A DNA stretch of 44,745 nt from JBGPHT01 sp041484525 (GCA_041484525.1 JBGPHT010000056.1:1-44745); one strand, 5' to 3'. Numbered from the stretch's first letter, positions 1-8,787 are shown. Made by a program: numbers and translations. Notes: generated from the sequence alone by a model not told the origin.

Positions 1-34
1 ACGATGGATCGAAGCCGCGTTGGCGGAAAAGGTG

Positions 35-150
35 TCAGTCCCGTTTTCGCAGGTACCGCCCCAGGCGCTCCATGGCGGCTTCGAGAATCGACCGCTCGGC
101 GGCGTAGCAGATGCGCACGCGGCCCTCGCCGCCGGCGCCGAAAGCCACGC
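35..150 (-). pseudogene. 3' end of a PLP aminotransferase (fragment)
   Basis: Read on the minus strand, this stretch encodes about 38 residues, from VAFGAGGEG through YAAERSILEAAMERL to a TGA at 37-35. That is the usual C-terminal end of class I/II aspartate-type aminotransferases. The same segment occurs again, diverged, on the plus strand at about 424-530. Upstream on the minus strand (above about 150) the reading frame runs straight into the antisense of that second copy, so nothing of the rest of this gene is present. It is a non-functional remnant, or one side of a rearrangement or assembly breakpoint. The similarity is seen directly; the cause is inferred. Confidence 0.6.
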
Positions 151-152
151 AG

Positions 153-545
153 TTGAACGAGTTCATCATTTCGCACGCCCCCACCTTCGCGCAGAAGGCC
201 GGCGAGACCGCTTTGGCCGACGGTGAAGGCGAGCTGGTCCGTATGCTCGAACGGCTGAAAGAGAATCGCGATCTTTGCCTGCAGGCCCTGGATGGCGCTC
301 CCGGTGTCACCGTGCCGAAGCCCGACGGCGCATTCTATCTGTTCCCGCGCATCGACGGTCTAGACGATTCCTTCGGCTTCTGCCGGCGGCTGCTGGAATC
401 GACGCGTGTGGGACTGGCGCCGGGCGTGGCGTTCGGCGCTGGCGGCGAAGGCTCCATCCGTATATGCTATGCAGCGGAACGCTCGATCCTCGAGCCAGCC
501 ATGGAACGGTTGACGAAGTTTCTGCGAGGAGGTGCCTATGATTAA
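153..545 (+). pseudogene. PLP aminotransferase, class I/II, C-terminal part only
   Basis: From about residue LNEFIISHAP onward the translation matches the small domain of aspartate-type aminotransferases: FAQKAGETALADGEGE, the KPDGAFYLFPR segment and the terminal YAAERSILEPAMERL. About 130 residues of an expected 380-400 are present, and the PLP-lysine half is missing. The frame is open upstream to an ATG at 111, but residues coded before about 153 are antisense of another aminotransferase end and look unnatural. The stop overlaps the start of mscL (538), so the two genes once formed a coupled pair. It is truncated either in the genome or by a junction near 150. Confidence 0.7.
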
Positions 546-939
546 GGGCTTCAAAGAGTTCCTGTTTAAGAACAACGTTCTGGCCCTGGCGATCGCGGTG
601 ATCGTGGGCGGAGCCGTAGGTAAGGTGGTTTCTTCGCTGGCGGCCGACGTCATCATGCCGGTGATCAGTCTCCTGCTGCCGAGCGGCGAGTGGCGCTCGG
701 CCCAACTCGTGCTCTCGCAGAGCACGGGAGCGGACGGCAAACCCGTCCTAAACGCGATCAAATACGGAAGCTTCGTCGGCACCGTGGTCGACTTCCTGAT
801 CATCGCGATCGTCATTTATCTGCTCACGAAGAGTTTTATCAAGGAAGCGCCTGCCGCTCCCACGAAGTCCTGCCCGCGCTGCAAAGAAGCGGTGGCGCTC
901 GAAGCCACGAGGTGTAAATTCTGCACCGCGGATATCTGA
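538..939 (+). CDS. mscL: Large-conductance mechanosensitive channel with C-terminal zinc ribbon
   Basis: This 133-residue MscL is an inner-membrane channel that opens under hypo-osmotic membrane tension. The N-terminal amphipathic start (MIKGFKEFLFKNN) and TM1 with the conserved glycine-rich pore stretch (about 14-47, IAVIVGGAVGKVVSSL) are clear, as is TM2 (about 78-98). A periplasmic loop lies between them. Where most MscL proteins end in a charged helical bundle, this one has a short Ala/Pro linker and a CxxC-x10-CxxC zinc ribbon (Cys112, 115, 126, 129). The ATG at 538 is chosen because AGGAGG at 527-532 sits five bases upstream. A GTG at 532 would overlap that ribosome-binding site. The gene overlaps the end of the aminotransferase remnant by eight bases. 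Confidence 0.93.
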   Translation: MIKGFKEFLFKNNVLALAIAVIVGGAVGKVVSSLAADVIMPVISLLLPSGEWRSAQLVLSQSTGADGKPVLNAIKYGSFVGTVVDFLIIAIVIYLLTKSFIKEAPAAPTKSCPRCKEAVALEATRCKFCTADI

Positions 940-944
940 GCCGG

Positions 945-950
945 TAAACT
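945..950 (+). promoter_or_regulatory. Candidate -10 box of a leaderless promoter
   Basis: TAAACT lies in the 15 bases between mscL and the PLP enzyme. Its distance to ATG 958 is that expected between a -10 box and a transcription start, and no ribosome-binding site is visible in between. This is inference from spacing only. Confidence 0.3.
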
Positions 951-954
951 GTTC

Positions 955-2103
955 GTGATGAGAATCGAGACTCGCGCCGTCCACGCCGGCCGGCACATCG
1001 ACCCCTCCACGGGCGCCGTCACCTCGCCGATCCACCTCTCCACCACCTTCGAGCGCAGTCCCGGCGGCGAATACCCGCGCGGCTTCAGCTACTCGCGCGA
1101 AGACAACCCCAACCGCCGCGCGCTCGAAACTTGCCTGGCCGATCTCGAAGGCGGCAAGGAGGCGCTAGTCTTCTCATCCGGTCTCGCGGTGGCCGCCGCG
1201 CTGGTCCAGGGCCTCGAGCCCGGGGACCACATCATCGCGCCCGACGATGTCTACTGGGGCTTGCGCAAAGTGATCGGCACCGTTTTCGGCAAGTGGAATC
1301 TCGAGACCAGCTACGTCGATATGACGCGGCCCGACGATGTCCGCGCCGCCATCCGCCCCAACACGCGCCTCATCTGGACCGAAACGCCGTCCAATCCGCT
1401 GATGAAGATTACGGACCTCGCTGCCATCGCGACCCTGGCGCGCGCCGCGGCGCCTCAAGCCGTCACGGTGTGCGACGGAACTTTCGCCACCCCGATTCTG
1501 CAGCACCCGCTCGATGCCGGCATCGACATGGTGGCCCATTCGACCACCAAATACATCTCCGGCCACAGCGACGTGGTAGGCGGCGCGCTCGTGACCAGGC
1601 ACGACAATTATCTGTTCGAGCGCGCGCGCCAATCGCAGCGCTACGGTGGCGCCGTGCCCTCACCGTTCGATTGTTGGCTCTCGCTACGCGGCATCGACAC
1701 CTTGCCCTATCGCGTCCGGGCGCACTCGGACAACGCCATGCGGCTGGCGTGCTGGCTGCAGGATCGCCCTGCCGTCGAGGCGGTGCACTACCCCGGCCTG
1801 CCCGGCCACCCGGGCCATTCGATTGCGGCGCGCCAGATGTCGGCGTTCGGCGGCATGATGTCGTTTCAGGTGCGCGGCGGCCGCGACGAAGCCATGGCGG
1901 TGGCGGGGCGCTGCCGGCTGTTCATCCGCGCCACCAGCCTCGGCGGCGCGCACAGCCTGATCGAACATCGCGCGTCGGTGGAGGGCCCGCAGACCAAAAC
2001 GCCGCAAAATCTTCTGCGGCTGAGCGTTGGTCTGGAACACGTCGACGATCTGATCGAGGACCTCGATCAGGCGCTCGCTCCTGTCGCGGCGCCCACGCTT
2101 TGA
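955..2103 (+). CDS. Trans-sulfuration PLP enzyme (cystathionine gamma-synthase/lyase family)
   Basis: This is a Cys/Met-metabolism fold-type I PLP enzyme of about 381 residues, a normal family length. The N-terminal TRAVHAGRHIDPSTGAV and the SxxF-type substrate region (FSYSREDNPNRRALE) are typical. The PLP lysine lies in HSTTKYISGHSDVVGG (about residue 199), and Asp174 in VCDGTFATP would bind the pyridine nitrogen. Residue features alone do not separate gamma-synthase from gamma-lyase or methionine gamma-lyase, so no symbol is given. Either GTG 955 or ATG 958 could start. TAAACT at 945-950 sits seven bases before ATG 958 with no Shine-Dalgarno, which hints at a leaderless message. Confidence 0.9.
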   Translation: MMRIETRAVHAGRHIDPSTGAVTSPIHLSTTFERSPGGEYPRGFSYSREDNPNRRALETCLADLEGGKEALVFSSGLAVAAALVQGLEPGDHIIAPDDVYWGLRKVIGTVFGKWNLETSYVDMTRPDDVRAAIRPNTRLIWTETPSNPLMKITDLAAIATLARAAAPQAVTVCDGTFATPILQHPLDAGIDMVAHSTTKYISGHSDVVGGALVTRHDNYLFERARQSQRYGGAVPSPFDCWLSLRGIDTLPYRVRAHSDNAMRLACWLQDRPAVEAVHYPGLPGHPGHSIAARQMSAFGGMMSFQVRGGRDEAMAVAGRCRLFIRATSLGGAHSLIEHRASVEGPQTKTPQNLLRLSVGLEHVDDLIEDLDQALAPVAAPTL

Positions 2104-2177
2104 CGTCTTGACTGGAATCGCACAGCCCACGCTCCAAATAAAATCAGACTTCTTCCACCGGCCAGCGATCTTAATTG

Positions 2178-3593
2178 ATGGTTATGCCTTGGACCGTTGA
2201 GAAGAAATCCGTATGGGCCGTCGCCCTGCTTGCCGTCATCTGGATCCCCGCGACTCTCGTGCTTCGCGCCAAGCCTGCGGGAACAGCCCCCGCCGACGCC
2301 CGCGCGATCGCCAAAGACGCGTACATCTACGGCTTCCCCGTGGTCGCGAATTACAAGGTAATGTACGCCTACGAGATCGACGAGAAGAATCCGGAATACA
2401 AAGGTCCGTTCAACACCATCTTCAATGTTGCCCGGGTTTACACGCCCGCCGACAAAGCGATCATCCGGCCCAACTCGGACACACCGTACTCATTCCTCTG
2501 GGCGGATTTGCAGCGCGAACCGCTGGTCGTCACCGTCGCCAAAGTCGAGCCCGCCGACCGTTACTGGTCGATGCAGACCGACGATGCCTACACCAACATC
2601 CTGCCCTACGTCGGCACGCGCACCACTGGGAACAAAGGCGGCAAATACATGCTCGCGGGGCCCACCTGGCAGCGTCCGAAGCCGGACGGCATCGACATGG
2701 TCATTCAGAGCCCCACGCATTTTGCGCTGGCCGGATTCCGCACGCAGCTCTTTGGTCCCGACGACCTGGACAACGTGAAAAAGATTCAAGCGGGCTACAA
2801 AGTACAGACGTTGAGCGAATTCCTCGGCCGCCCTGCTCCCAAGGCTCCTCCCAAAATTGTGTGGCCGGTCTACACGCAAAAGGAGGCCGGCGGCCTGGGC
2901 TTCTATAACTACCTGGCGTTCATGCTGCATTACTGCCTGGCGATGCCGGAAGATACCGAGCTTCGCAAACGCATGATGCTCATCGGCATCGAGCAGGGCA
3001 AACCGTTCCGGCCGGAACTGCTCTCACCCAAGATGAAAGAGGCGATGGAACTGGGAATGCAGGACGGCATCAAGGCCATCGACGAGGCCGGCGCGAAACT
3101 GACCGACACCAGCGCCCTTTTCGGCAGCCGCCGGTTTTACGATGGCAACTTTCTGAACCGCGCCGTGGGCGCGAAGAACGGGATCTATGGGAATGCCAAG
3201 GAAGAGGCGATGTACCCTGCATATGTGCGCGACGCCTCCGACGAACCCTTCGATGGAAGCAAGAGCGCATACGTGATGCACTTCGCGCCGGAGACTTTTC
3301 CGCCGGTGCAAGCGTTCTGGTCGTTAACGGTTTATGACGGAAGCACATTTCTGCTGGTCGAAAATCCCATCAAACGTTACCTGATCAACTCGCCCATGCT
3401 GCCCAGCCTGACGAAGGACCCGGATGGCGGCGTCACGCTCTACCTGCAAAAGGATTCGCCCGGCACAGACAAAGAAGCCAACTGGCTGCCGGTCCCCGAT
3501 GGCCCGTTCGTGGCGCAGTTGCGTTTGTACGGTCCCAAGCAGCAAGCCTTGGACGGCAAGTGGCAGGCTCCGCCTCTCGAGAAGGTTCCGTAG
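2178..3593 (+). CDS. DUF1254/DUF1214 domain exported protein
   Basis: The protein has about 471 residues. It begins with a membrane anchor or signal segment (about 12-30, VWAVALLAVIWIPATLVL). A DUF1254-type region follows (AYIYGFPVVANYKVMYAYE, RPNSDTPYSFLWADL), and a DUF1214-type C-terminal half contains WSLTVYDGSTFLLVENPIKRYLI and LYLQKDSPGTDKEANWLPVPDGPF. Proteins of this pair of domains are common in Acidobacteria and Proteobacteria and have no settled biochemical role. ATG 2178 is taken as the start; ATG 2184 and TTG 2175 are also possible. It converges on the kinase operon with only eight bases between the stops. Confidence 0.85.
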   Translation: MVMPWTVEKKSVWAVALLAVIWIPATLVLRAKPAGTAPADARAIAKDAYIYGFPVVANYKVMYAYEIDEKNPEYKGPFNTIFNVARVYTPADKAIIRPNSDTPYSFLWADLQREPLVVTVAKVEPADRYWSMQTDDAYTNILPYVGTRTTGNKGGKYMLAGPTWQRPKPDGIDMVIQSPTHFALAGFRTQLFGPDDLDNVKKIQAGYKVQTLSEFLGRPAPKAPPKIVWPVYTQKEAGGLGFYNYLAFMLHYCLAMPEDTELRKRMMLIGIEQGKPFRPELLSPKMKEAMELGMQDGIKAIDEAGAKLTDTSALFGSRRFYDGNFLNRAVGAKNGIYGNAKEEAMYPAYVRDASDEPFDGSKSAYVMHFAPETFPPVQAFWSLTVYDGSTFLLVENPIKRYLINSPMLPSLTKDPDGGVTLYLQKDSPGTDKEANWLPVPDGPFVAQLRLYGPKQQALDGKWQAPPLEKVP

Positions 3594-3601
3594 CGCCCGC
3601 C

Positions 3602-6277
3602 CTACAACAAGTCCTCGCGGATCAGCGGCCGGCCCGCCAGCGCCACGCGGAACGCGTACACCGCCATGAGCGCCACCAGCACCAGCGGGAACACTCCGAT
3701 CCCGGCGTACCACAGGGAAAAATCGAGCGTCCGCGGGAAGGCCAGCAGCACCGTGTGGGCGGCATCCGCGATCATGAGCGCCAGCAATCCGAAGCGCAGC
3801 AGCACTAGCGCGTAGATGGCCGCGATGCCGATGTTGATCGGCCAGTCCACCCACGGATGCGTCGTCTGGAACGTGGTGTTGAACACGGCGTGCACCGCGA
3901 CGAACGCCAGAGCCCCTATCCATGGTTTGCGCAGCACCACGCGCAGCAGGAACAGCAGAAAGTAGAACAACAGCGAGCTGATTACGGTGTCGGGGGCCGC
4001 ATGCAGGATCTCGGCAAGGGCCCGCCGGGTTCCCACCAGTGCCCCTATATCCGGCAGAAGCGGCTCGCCTCCTTTTCCCTGCAAAGCCGTTTGCGCCAGT
4101 ACCGCCAGCGCCCAGCCCGCGCCGAATACGATGCCATACAAAAGGTCGCGGCCCACCAGCGGATCGCGCACTCCCCTGGTCACGAAGCGGCCCCACGAGA
4201 TCAGCGTGTGGGGCCATCGCCGCCGTACCCAAGGCTCGAGCGCCAGGTAAAAGACCCAGACGGCGCCGGCGTTGATTCCCGAAGCTCCGATGGTTTTCCA
4301 GAATGTGCTCAGCTCGTCCAAGCCGAGCGTATGCGGCGAGCGGAGAAAGCGCTCGCCCACCATTCCTAGGAAATACAGCAGCGCCAGCCACTGTGCACCT
4401 CGCCGGTCGCCTTTGCCCGCGCGCACGTTGTACCAGGCGATCAGAATGGCCGCCGCCAACGCGGTGTATACCACCGAGATGACCAGGATTTGCTGCGTCT
4501 GGTTGGGGTTAGTGCGCTGCATGCGTTCGGCAATGTTCCACGGTCCGAGGACGCGGAAGTAGACGGGCTTCGATCGCCACGCGGCGGCCTCGACCCGCAC
4601 CGTCACGCCGGTCGCGGCTTCCCCCGTCCAAGCGGCACGCGTATCCCAGTTGGCGAGCGGCGTCCAACGCGGCTCGGCCGGTTGGAAGCGGCTCGCATCC
4701 AGGCCGGCGGCGGCGAAGAGATTCTGCCAATCGAAGGGCGCGCCCGCCGGCGCCGGCGCCTCCGTTTGCGGCGGCACTGCATCGAGCGCGCGCAGTTTGC
4801 CCTCCGTGTCCATCGTCAATCGAACCATCCCCGAGGTCTCCATGGGAGGGTCGTTGAAGGCGATGTACGTGTTGAAGTGGCGCTCGCCGATCATGTCGGT
4901 CGGGCTCTCGCGATACCAGAACTGGACCAGTTGCGGAAATCCGGCGGGGTTCGCCCATCGCGCCGCCGCGAGGGCCGGATTCCGCTTCAGATAATTCAGG
5001 TAGCTGTTGAAGTAGTCTAGCCCGTAGGCCGTATCGGCGGGCCTCGCTGTGTAGCCGAAGCTCTTGAGCAGCGAGCGCGAATCGCGCGCCATGGCATCGG
5101 GCGGCATATCCAGTGGAACCTTCGCAGTTATGCACCACCGGGCGCCCAGTATCCCCACCACCACGATCGCCGCGATCGCCGCCGCCAGCCACAAGACCGC
5201 TCGTTTGGGCTCCAGCCCCTCGGTCTCGCCCGCCGCCGCCACCAGATCGGGTGAGGGCGTCTCGCCCGCCGCCATCGCCGCCGCCAGTGGATCGCCGCCC
5301 GGCAACGCCGCGGCCACAGCCCTCGCGGAGGCGGGACGCTGCCGCGGATCGGGGTTCAGGCAGCGCATGATCGCGCGCTCCGCCGCCGGATCCAGGTCCT
5401 TCACCACGAAGGTGAGGCTGGCCGGCGCGGCTCGCTCCTGCATCTGCATCAGTTCCATCAACGAGGACGCGTCGAACGCGCGCCGCCCGGTGAACAGCTC
5501 GTACAGCAAGAGTCCCAGCGCGTAGATGTCGCTCTTCACCGTGACCTCGGTGCCGGCGAGCTGCTCGGGCGACATGTAGGCGGGCGTCCCGCTGCGCACG
5601 TCGCCCTGCAACTGATCGGTCAGGCCGGCCAGGCCGAAATCCATGATGATCACCTGGCCGCGGCCGTCGATCATGATGTTGGCGGGCTTGAGATCGCGAT
5701 GCAGCACGCCCTTTTCGTGCGCCGCATTAAGTCCCTCGCAGAGCTTCCGCGCCGTCTCGAGCGCCTTGTCGACGGGCAGCCTCCCGATGCGCCGCAGCAG
5801 TGAGCCCAGGTCCTCGCCGTCGACGTATTCCATCGAGATGTAGTGCAGCCCCTCGACCTCGCCGATATCGTACACGCGGCAAACGTTGGGGTGCGTCACC
5901 TGGCGCGCGATGCGGACCTCATTGTAGAAGCGCGCCATCGCCCGCTCATCCTGCGCCAGCGATTCCGGCAGGAACTTGAGCGCGACGGCCTGGCCGAGCG
6001 TGAGATCGGTGGCGCGATAAACCTCGCCCATGCCGCCGCGCCCCAGCAGGCCGGCGATGCGGTAGCGCCCGGCCAGCACCGTACCCGGCAGGAAACGCCC
6101 TTCGTCGACAGTGGTGCTCGACGTCAGCCGCGGCGCGGACGCCGACGACAACGGGGGTGGCGCCGCAGCCACCAGCACTCGAGTCTCGGTGGACGATGCG
6201 TCTAGCGGCGCCGCGCACCAGGCGCAGAAGCGGCTCGATGCAGCAATCTCGTGGGAGCAGGCAGGGCAACTTGCCAT
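3602..6277 (-). CDS. Zinc-ribbon Ser/Thr protein kinase with multi-pass membrane domain
   Basis: This is a protein of about 891 residues. An N-terminal zinc ribbon (Cys4, 7, 18, 21) is followed by a PknB-type kinase domain (about 70-340). The kinase has a glycine loop GRGGMGEVYRATD, Lys101, HRDLKPAN (193-200), DFG (213-215) and TPAYMSPEQ, so it looks catalytically competent. A first TM helix (VLWLAAAIAAIVVVGILGA) leads to a soluble, probably extracytoplasmic region of roughly 200 residues. A hydrophobic domain of seven or so helices ends the protein. That domain resembles CPBP-like membrane modules found behind other acidobacterial kinases, but I do not see the EExxR motif of active CPBP proteases. 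It is last in the permease-aminotransferase-kinase operon, eight bases after the aminotransferase. ATG 6277 is chosen because the open frame further upstream is non-coding-like. Confidence 0.88.
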   Translation of the reverse strand: MASCPACSHEIAASSRFCAWCAAPLDASSTETRVLVAAAPPPLSSASAPRLTSSTTVDEGRFLPGTVLAGRYRIAGLLGRGGMGEVYRATDLTLGQAVALKFLPESLAQDERAMARFYNEVRIARQVTHPNVCRVYDIGEVEGLHYISMEYVDGEDLGSLLRRIGRLPVDKALETARKLCEGLNAAHEKGVLHRDLKPANIMIDGRGQVIIMDFGLAGLTDQLQGDVRSGTPAYMSPEQLAGTEVTVKSDIYALGLLLYELFTGRRAFDASSLMELMQMQERAAPASLTFVVKDLDPAAERAIMRCLNPDPRQRPASARAVAAALPGGDPLAAAMAAGETPSPDLVAAAGETEGLEPKRAVLWLAAAIAAIVVVGILGARWCITAKVPLDMPPDAMARDSRSLLKSFGYTARPADTAYGLDYFNSYLNYLKRNPALAAARWANPAGFPQLVQFWYRESPTDMIGERHFNTYIAFNDPPMETSGMVRLTMDTEGKLRALDAVPPQTEAPAPAGAPFDWQNLFAAAGLDASRFQPAEPRWTPLANWDTRAAWTGEAATGVTVRVEAAAWRSKPVYFRVLGPWNIAERMQRTNPNQTQQILVISVVYTALAAAILIAWYNVRAGKGDRRGAQWLALLYFLGMVGERFLRSPHTLGLDELSTFWKTIGASGINAGAVWVFYLALEPWVRRRWPHTLISWGRFVTRGVRDPLVGRDLLYGIVFGAGWALAVLAQTALQGKGGEPLLPDIGALVGTRRALAEILHAAPDTVISSLLFYFLLFLLRVVLRKPWIGALAFVAVHAVFNTTFQTTHPWVDWPINIGIAAIYALVLLRFGLLALMIADAAHTVLLAFPRTLDFSLWYAGIGVFPLVLVALMAVYAFRVALAGRPLIREDLL

Positions 6278-6285
6278 GACGAATT

Positions 6286-7338
6286 CTACCTCAGCGACGC
6301 TCCCAACCTTCTCAATCCCTCGCCAAACATTTCGTGGTTCACCCCCATCCCCACTCGGATATGTTGGGGCATTCCGAAAAACTTCCCCGGCACAACCGAC
6401 GTTTCGAACTCCTCCCGCAGCCTCGCGATCCACTCCTCGGCGCCCCCGTTCCGCAGCCGCATGAACGACGTCGTGCCCCACTCCGTCCGCGGTGCGCAAA
6501 CGCTTGTCACGCCGTCCAGAAACTCGGCGAGCGATGCGCGATCCACTTCCACTACGCGCCGCGCCCGCTCGCGCAGTATCTCCAGATGCTCGAAAGCCGC
6601 CACGCTCAGCAACTCCGCCGGATGCGCCGGGGTCGCCGAGAACAGGTTGTTCATCTGCCACATGGCGTGCGCCAGGTCGGGCTCGGCCAGAATCCACCCG
6701 CAGCGCAGGCCGCTCACGCCGTAGACCTTGGTGAGGCTGCTGGTCACCACCACGTTCGGCCCCAGGTGGAATGCGGTGCGCGGCGTATTCTCAAACACCG
6801 CGTCGAGATACACCTCGTCCACCAGGACACGCACTCCCAGGTCCGCGATGGCGCGCAGCACCGGCTCGGGCGCGAGCGCGCTCGAAGGGTTGTGCAAGTT
6901 CGTCACCACGATCAGCTTCGTCCGCGGCGTGATCGCGCGCCGGACCGCCGCCGGATCGAGCGCGTACCCGCTCTCTTCGGTGCGCTCGAAGCGCTTCACG
7001 TCGGCCCCGATGTACAACGCCGCATCCACCAGCAGACCGTACGCCGGATGCTCGATCAGCACCTCGTCGCCCGGGTCGAGCAGCGTAGCCATGGCCAGGT
7101 AGTTCGCCATCGACGTGCCCTGGGCCGTCACCACCGAATCCGCGTCCACCCCGTGCTTCTCCGCGATGGCGCGCTTCAGCGGCAGATACCCATAGATGTT
7201 GTCGCCGTGAATCTCCATCGCCGTCCAATCGAACGGCAGTTCCCGCATGGGGAACGCGCCCACGCCGCTGGTCGCGAGGTTATACCGCGCCTTGCTCCGG
7301 GTCTTGGCCCAGTGCATGTACTCCGAATGTCGATGCAT
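6286..7338 (-). CDS. Class I/II PLP aminotransferase
   Basis: This is a 350-residue fold-type I aminotransferase. The PLP site is SSLTKVYGVSGLRCGW (Lys204), with Asn150-Pro151 in NLHNPSSA and Asp174/Tyr177 in VDEVYLD. The first 30 residues are short, lacking the long arm of aspartate aminotransferase, so the substrate is open. Its start overlaps the permease stop as TGATG, and GGAAG precedes it, so translation is probably coupled. An amino-acid permease directly upstream suggests transamination of an imported amino acid (inference). It is distinct from the two aminotransferase fragments at the left edge of the window. Confidence 0.9.
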   Translation of the reverse strand: MHRHSEYMHWAKTRSKARYNLATSGVGAFPMRELPFDWTAMEIHGDNIYGYLPLKRAIAEKHGVDADSVVTAQGTSMANYLAMATLLDPGDEVLIEHPAYGLLVDAALYIGADVKRFERTEESGYALDPAAVRRAITPRTKLIVVTNLHNPSSALAPEPVLRAIADLGVRVLVDEVYLDAVFENTPRTAFHLGPNVVVTSSLTKVYGVSGLRCGWILAEPDLAHAMWQMNNLFSATPAHPAELLSVAAFEHLEILRERARRVVEVDRASLAEFLDGVTSVCAPRTEWGTTSFMRLRNGGAEEWIARLREEFETSVVPGKFFGMPQHIRVGMGVNHEMFGEGLRRLGASLR

Positions 7339-8645
7339 CACTTCCGCCGGCTCCAATACCAATATACGGGCAGGCCGGCGCCTAGAATCAGGAACGCCAC
7401 TCCCGTATTCGCGGGGTCGCTCGCGACCGAGCTCACCACGATCCCCGCGCACGCCAGCACGAACAGCACCGTCGTATAAGGATGTCCCGGCGAGCGGTAG
7501 ATCCCGGCTCCCATTGCACGCTGCCGGCGGAAGACGAAGAGCGACGACGACGCCAGTGCGAACGCGATGAAGTCCACCGAGACTTCGTAGTTCAGAATCT
7601 GCTCGTATTTCCCCGAGCACGCGATGACCGTGGCCGCGATGCCTTGCAGCGCGATCGCCGTCACCGGCGCGCCCGACGCCTTCGACAGCCGCCCCACTCG
7701 CTCGAAGAACAGGCCGTCGCGCGCCATCGCATAGTAGACGCGCGGGGCCGTCAGCATCCCCTGGCTGAGAAATCCCAGCGTCGAGACCGCGATCCCCACC
7801 GCGATCCAGAAGGCGCCGCGGTCCCCCAGCGCCGCGCGCATCACCGCGGAGGCAGGCGTGCGCGTGGCGGCCAGTCCGTCTGGTCCGAGCACTTTCAGGC
7901 AGACGAAATTCACCGAGAGATACAGCACTACCACGCCGATGACGCCCATGATGATGCCGCGCGAAAGATCGCGCCGCGGATCGCGCATCTCGCCCGCGAT
8001 GAACGTGGACGTCTGCCAGCCGCCGTAGGCGAACGCCACCGGCACCATGGCCGCGCCGATCGCCCCGATCAGCCCCAGCGAGACGGGACGGTCGAGCAGC
8101 GGCAGCGGGTGGATGGCGCCGCCGCCCCACACGATCCCCGCCACCACCAGCGCCGCGATCGCTCCCGTCTTCATCAGCATCAGCGCGCTCTGCACGTTCG
8201 AGCCGGCGCGTGCGCCGAAACAATTCACGATCGTCAGGCCAAGAAGCACCGCGGCTGCGATCGAGCTGTCGTTCCACGCGACTCCCGAGATTTCCCGGAA
8301 ATAGCGCGCGAACGTGACCGCCACCGCTGCCATGCCGCCGGTTTGGGTTACCAGCAGCAGCACCCAGCCGTAGAGGAACGCCACCACCGGATGGTAGGCG
8401 TCGCGCAGATAGAGATACTGGCCGCCCGCTTCCGGCAGCCGCGTGGCCAGTTCGGCCCAGATGAATGCGCCCACCAGCGCCAGCGCCCCGCCCGCCATCC
8501 ACACACCCAAAATCAGGAAGGGCGTGTGCACGTGCTGCGCTACCACGTAGGGGTTCATGAAGATGCCGGAGCCGACGATGCCACCCATCACGATCATGGT
8601 GGCGTCGAAGAGTCCGAGCTGGCGGCGCGGGCGCGCGGCGTTCAA
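7338..8645 (-). CDS. APC-superfamily amino acid permease
   Basis: This is a 435-residue inner-membrane transporter with about twelve hydrophobic helices. The N-terminal GLFDATMIVMGGIVGSGIF matches the helix 1 consensus of the APC/LAT family, where the GxGIF break binds the substrate amino group and carboxylate. TTG 8645 is used as start because an in-frame TAA lies four codons upstream and no ATG comes before helix 1. It is first in a three-gene minus-strand operon. Its substrate cannot be read from sequence. Confidence 0.9.
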   Translation of the reverse strand: MNAARPRRQLGLFDATMIVMGGIVGSGIFMNPYVVAQHVHTPFLILGVWMAGGALALVGAFIWAELATRLPEAGGQYLYLRDAYHPVVAFLYGWVLLLVTQTGGMAAVAVTFARYFREISGVAWNDSSIAAAVLLGLTIVNCFGARAGSNVQSALMLMKTGAIAALVVAGIVWGGGAIHPLPLLDRPVSLGLIGAIGAAMVPVAFAYGGWQTSTFIAGEMRDPRRDLSRGIIMGVIGVVVLYLSVNFVCLKVLGPDGLAATRTPASAVMRAALGDRGAFWIAVGIAVSTLGFLSQGMLTAPRVYYAMARDGLFFERVGRLSKASGAPVTAIALQGIAATVIACSGKYEQILNYEVSVDFIAFALASSSLFVFRRQRAMGAGIYRSPGHPYTTVLFVLACAGIVVSSVASDPANTGVAFLILGAGLPVYWYWSRRK

Positions 8646-8758
8646 GGTCCCAAGTTACCACCAACCGATGCGGGTAGCCGTACTCTCCGTACTACCAAAT
8701 CTTCCCTTTCCGGGCAGAAATATCAGTTTGAAATTAGCGAAATTCACGCGACTTTTTC

Positions 8759-8787
8759 TTGACAGAAAATGCTTTTCAAACTATTCT
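8759..8787 (+). promoter_or_regulatory. Sigma70-type promoter upstream of the DUF2934 gene
   Basis: TTGACA (8759-8764), a 17-base spacer and TATTCT (8782-8787) lie in an unusually AT-rich stretch of about 150 bases. The nearest plus-strand gene starts at 8940, giving a leader of about 145 bases. No structured leader element was recognised in 8790-8939. Confidence 0.6.

Noticed and set aside
3602..6697. A 1031-residue kinase starting at 6697
   Set aside because: The part above 6277 overlaps the aminotransferase in antisense-free but non-coding-like frame and is Arg/Gly-rich; the zinc-ribbon MASCPACS start at 6277 is the natural N terminus.
6286..8664. A single 792-residue fusion of permease and aminotransferase
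   Set aside because: The upstream part of that frame is an out-of-frame shadow of the permease; the true permease frame ends at 7338 with a TGATG overlap to the aminotransferase.
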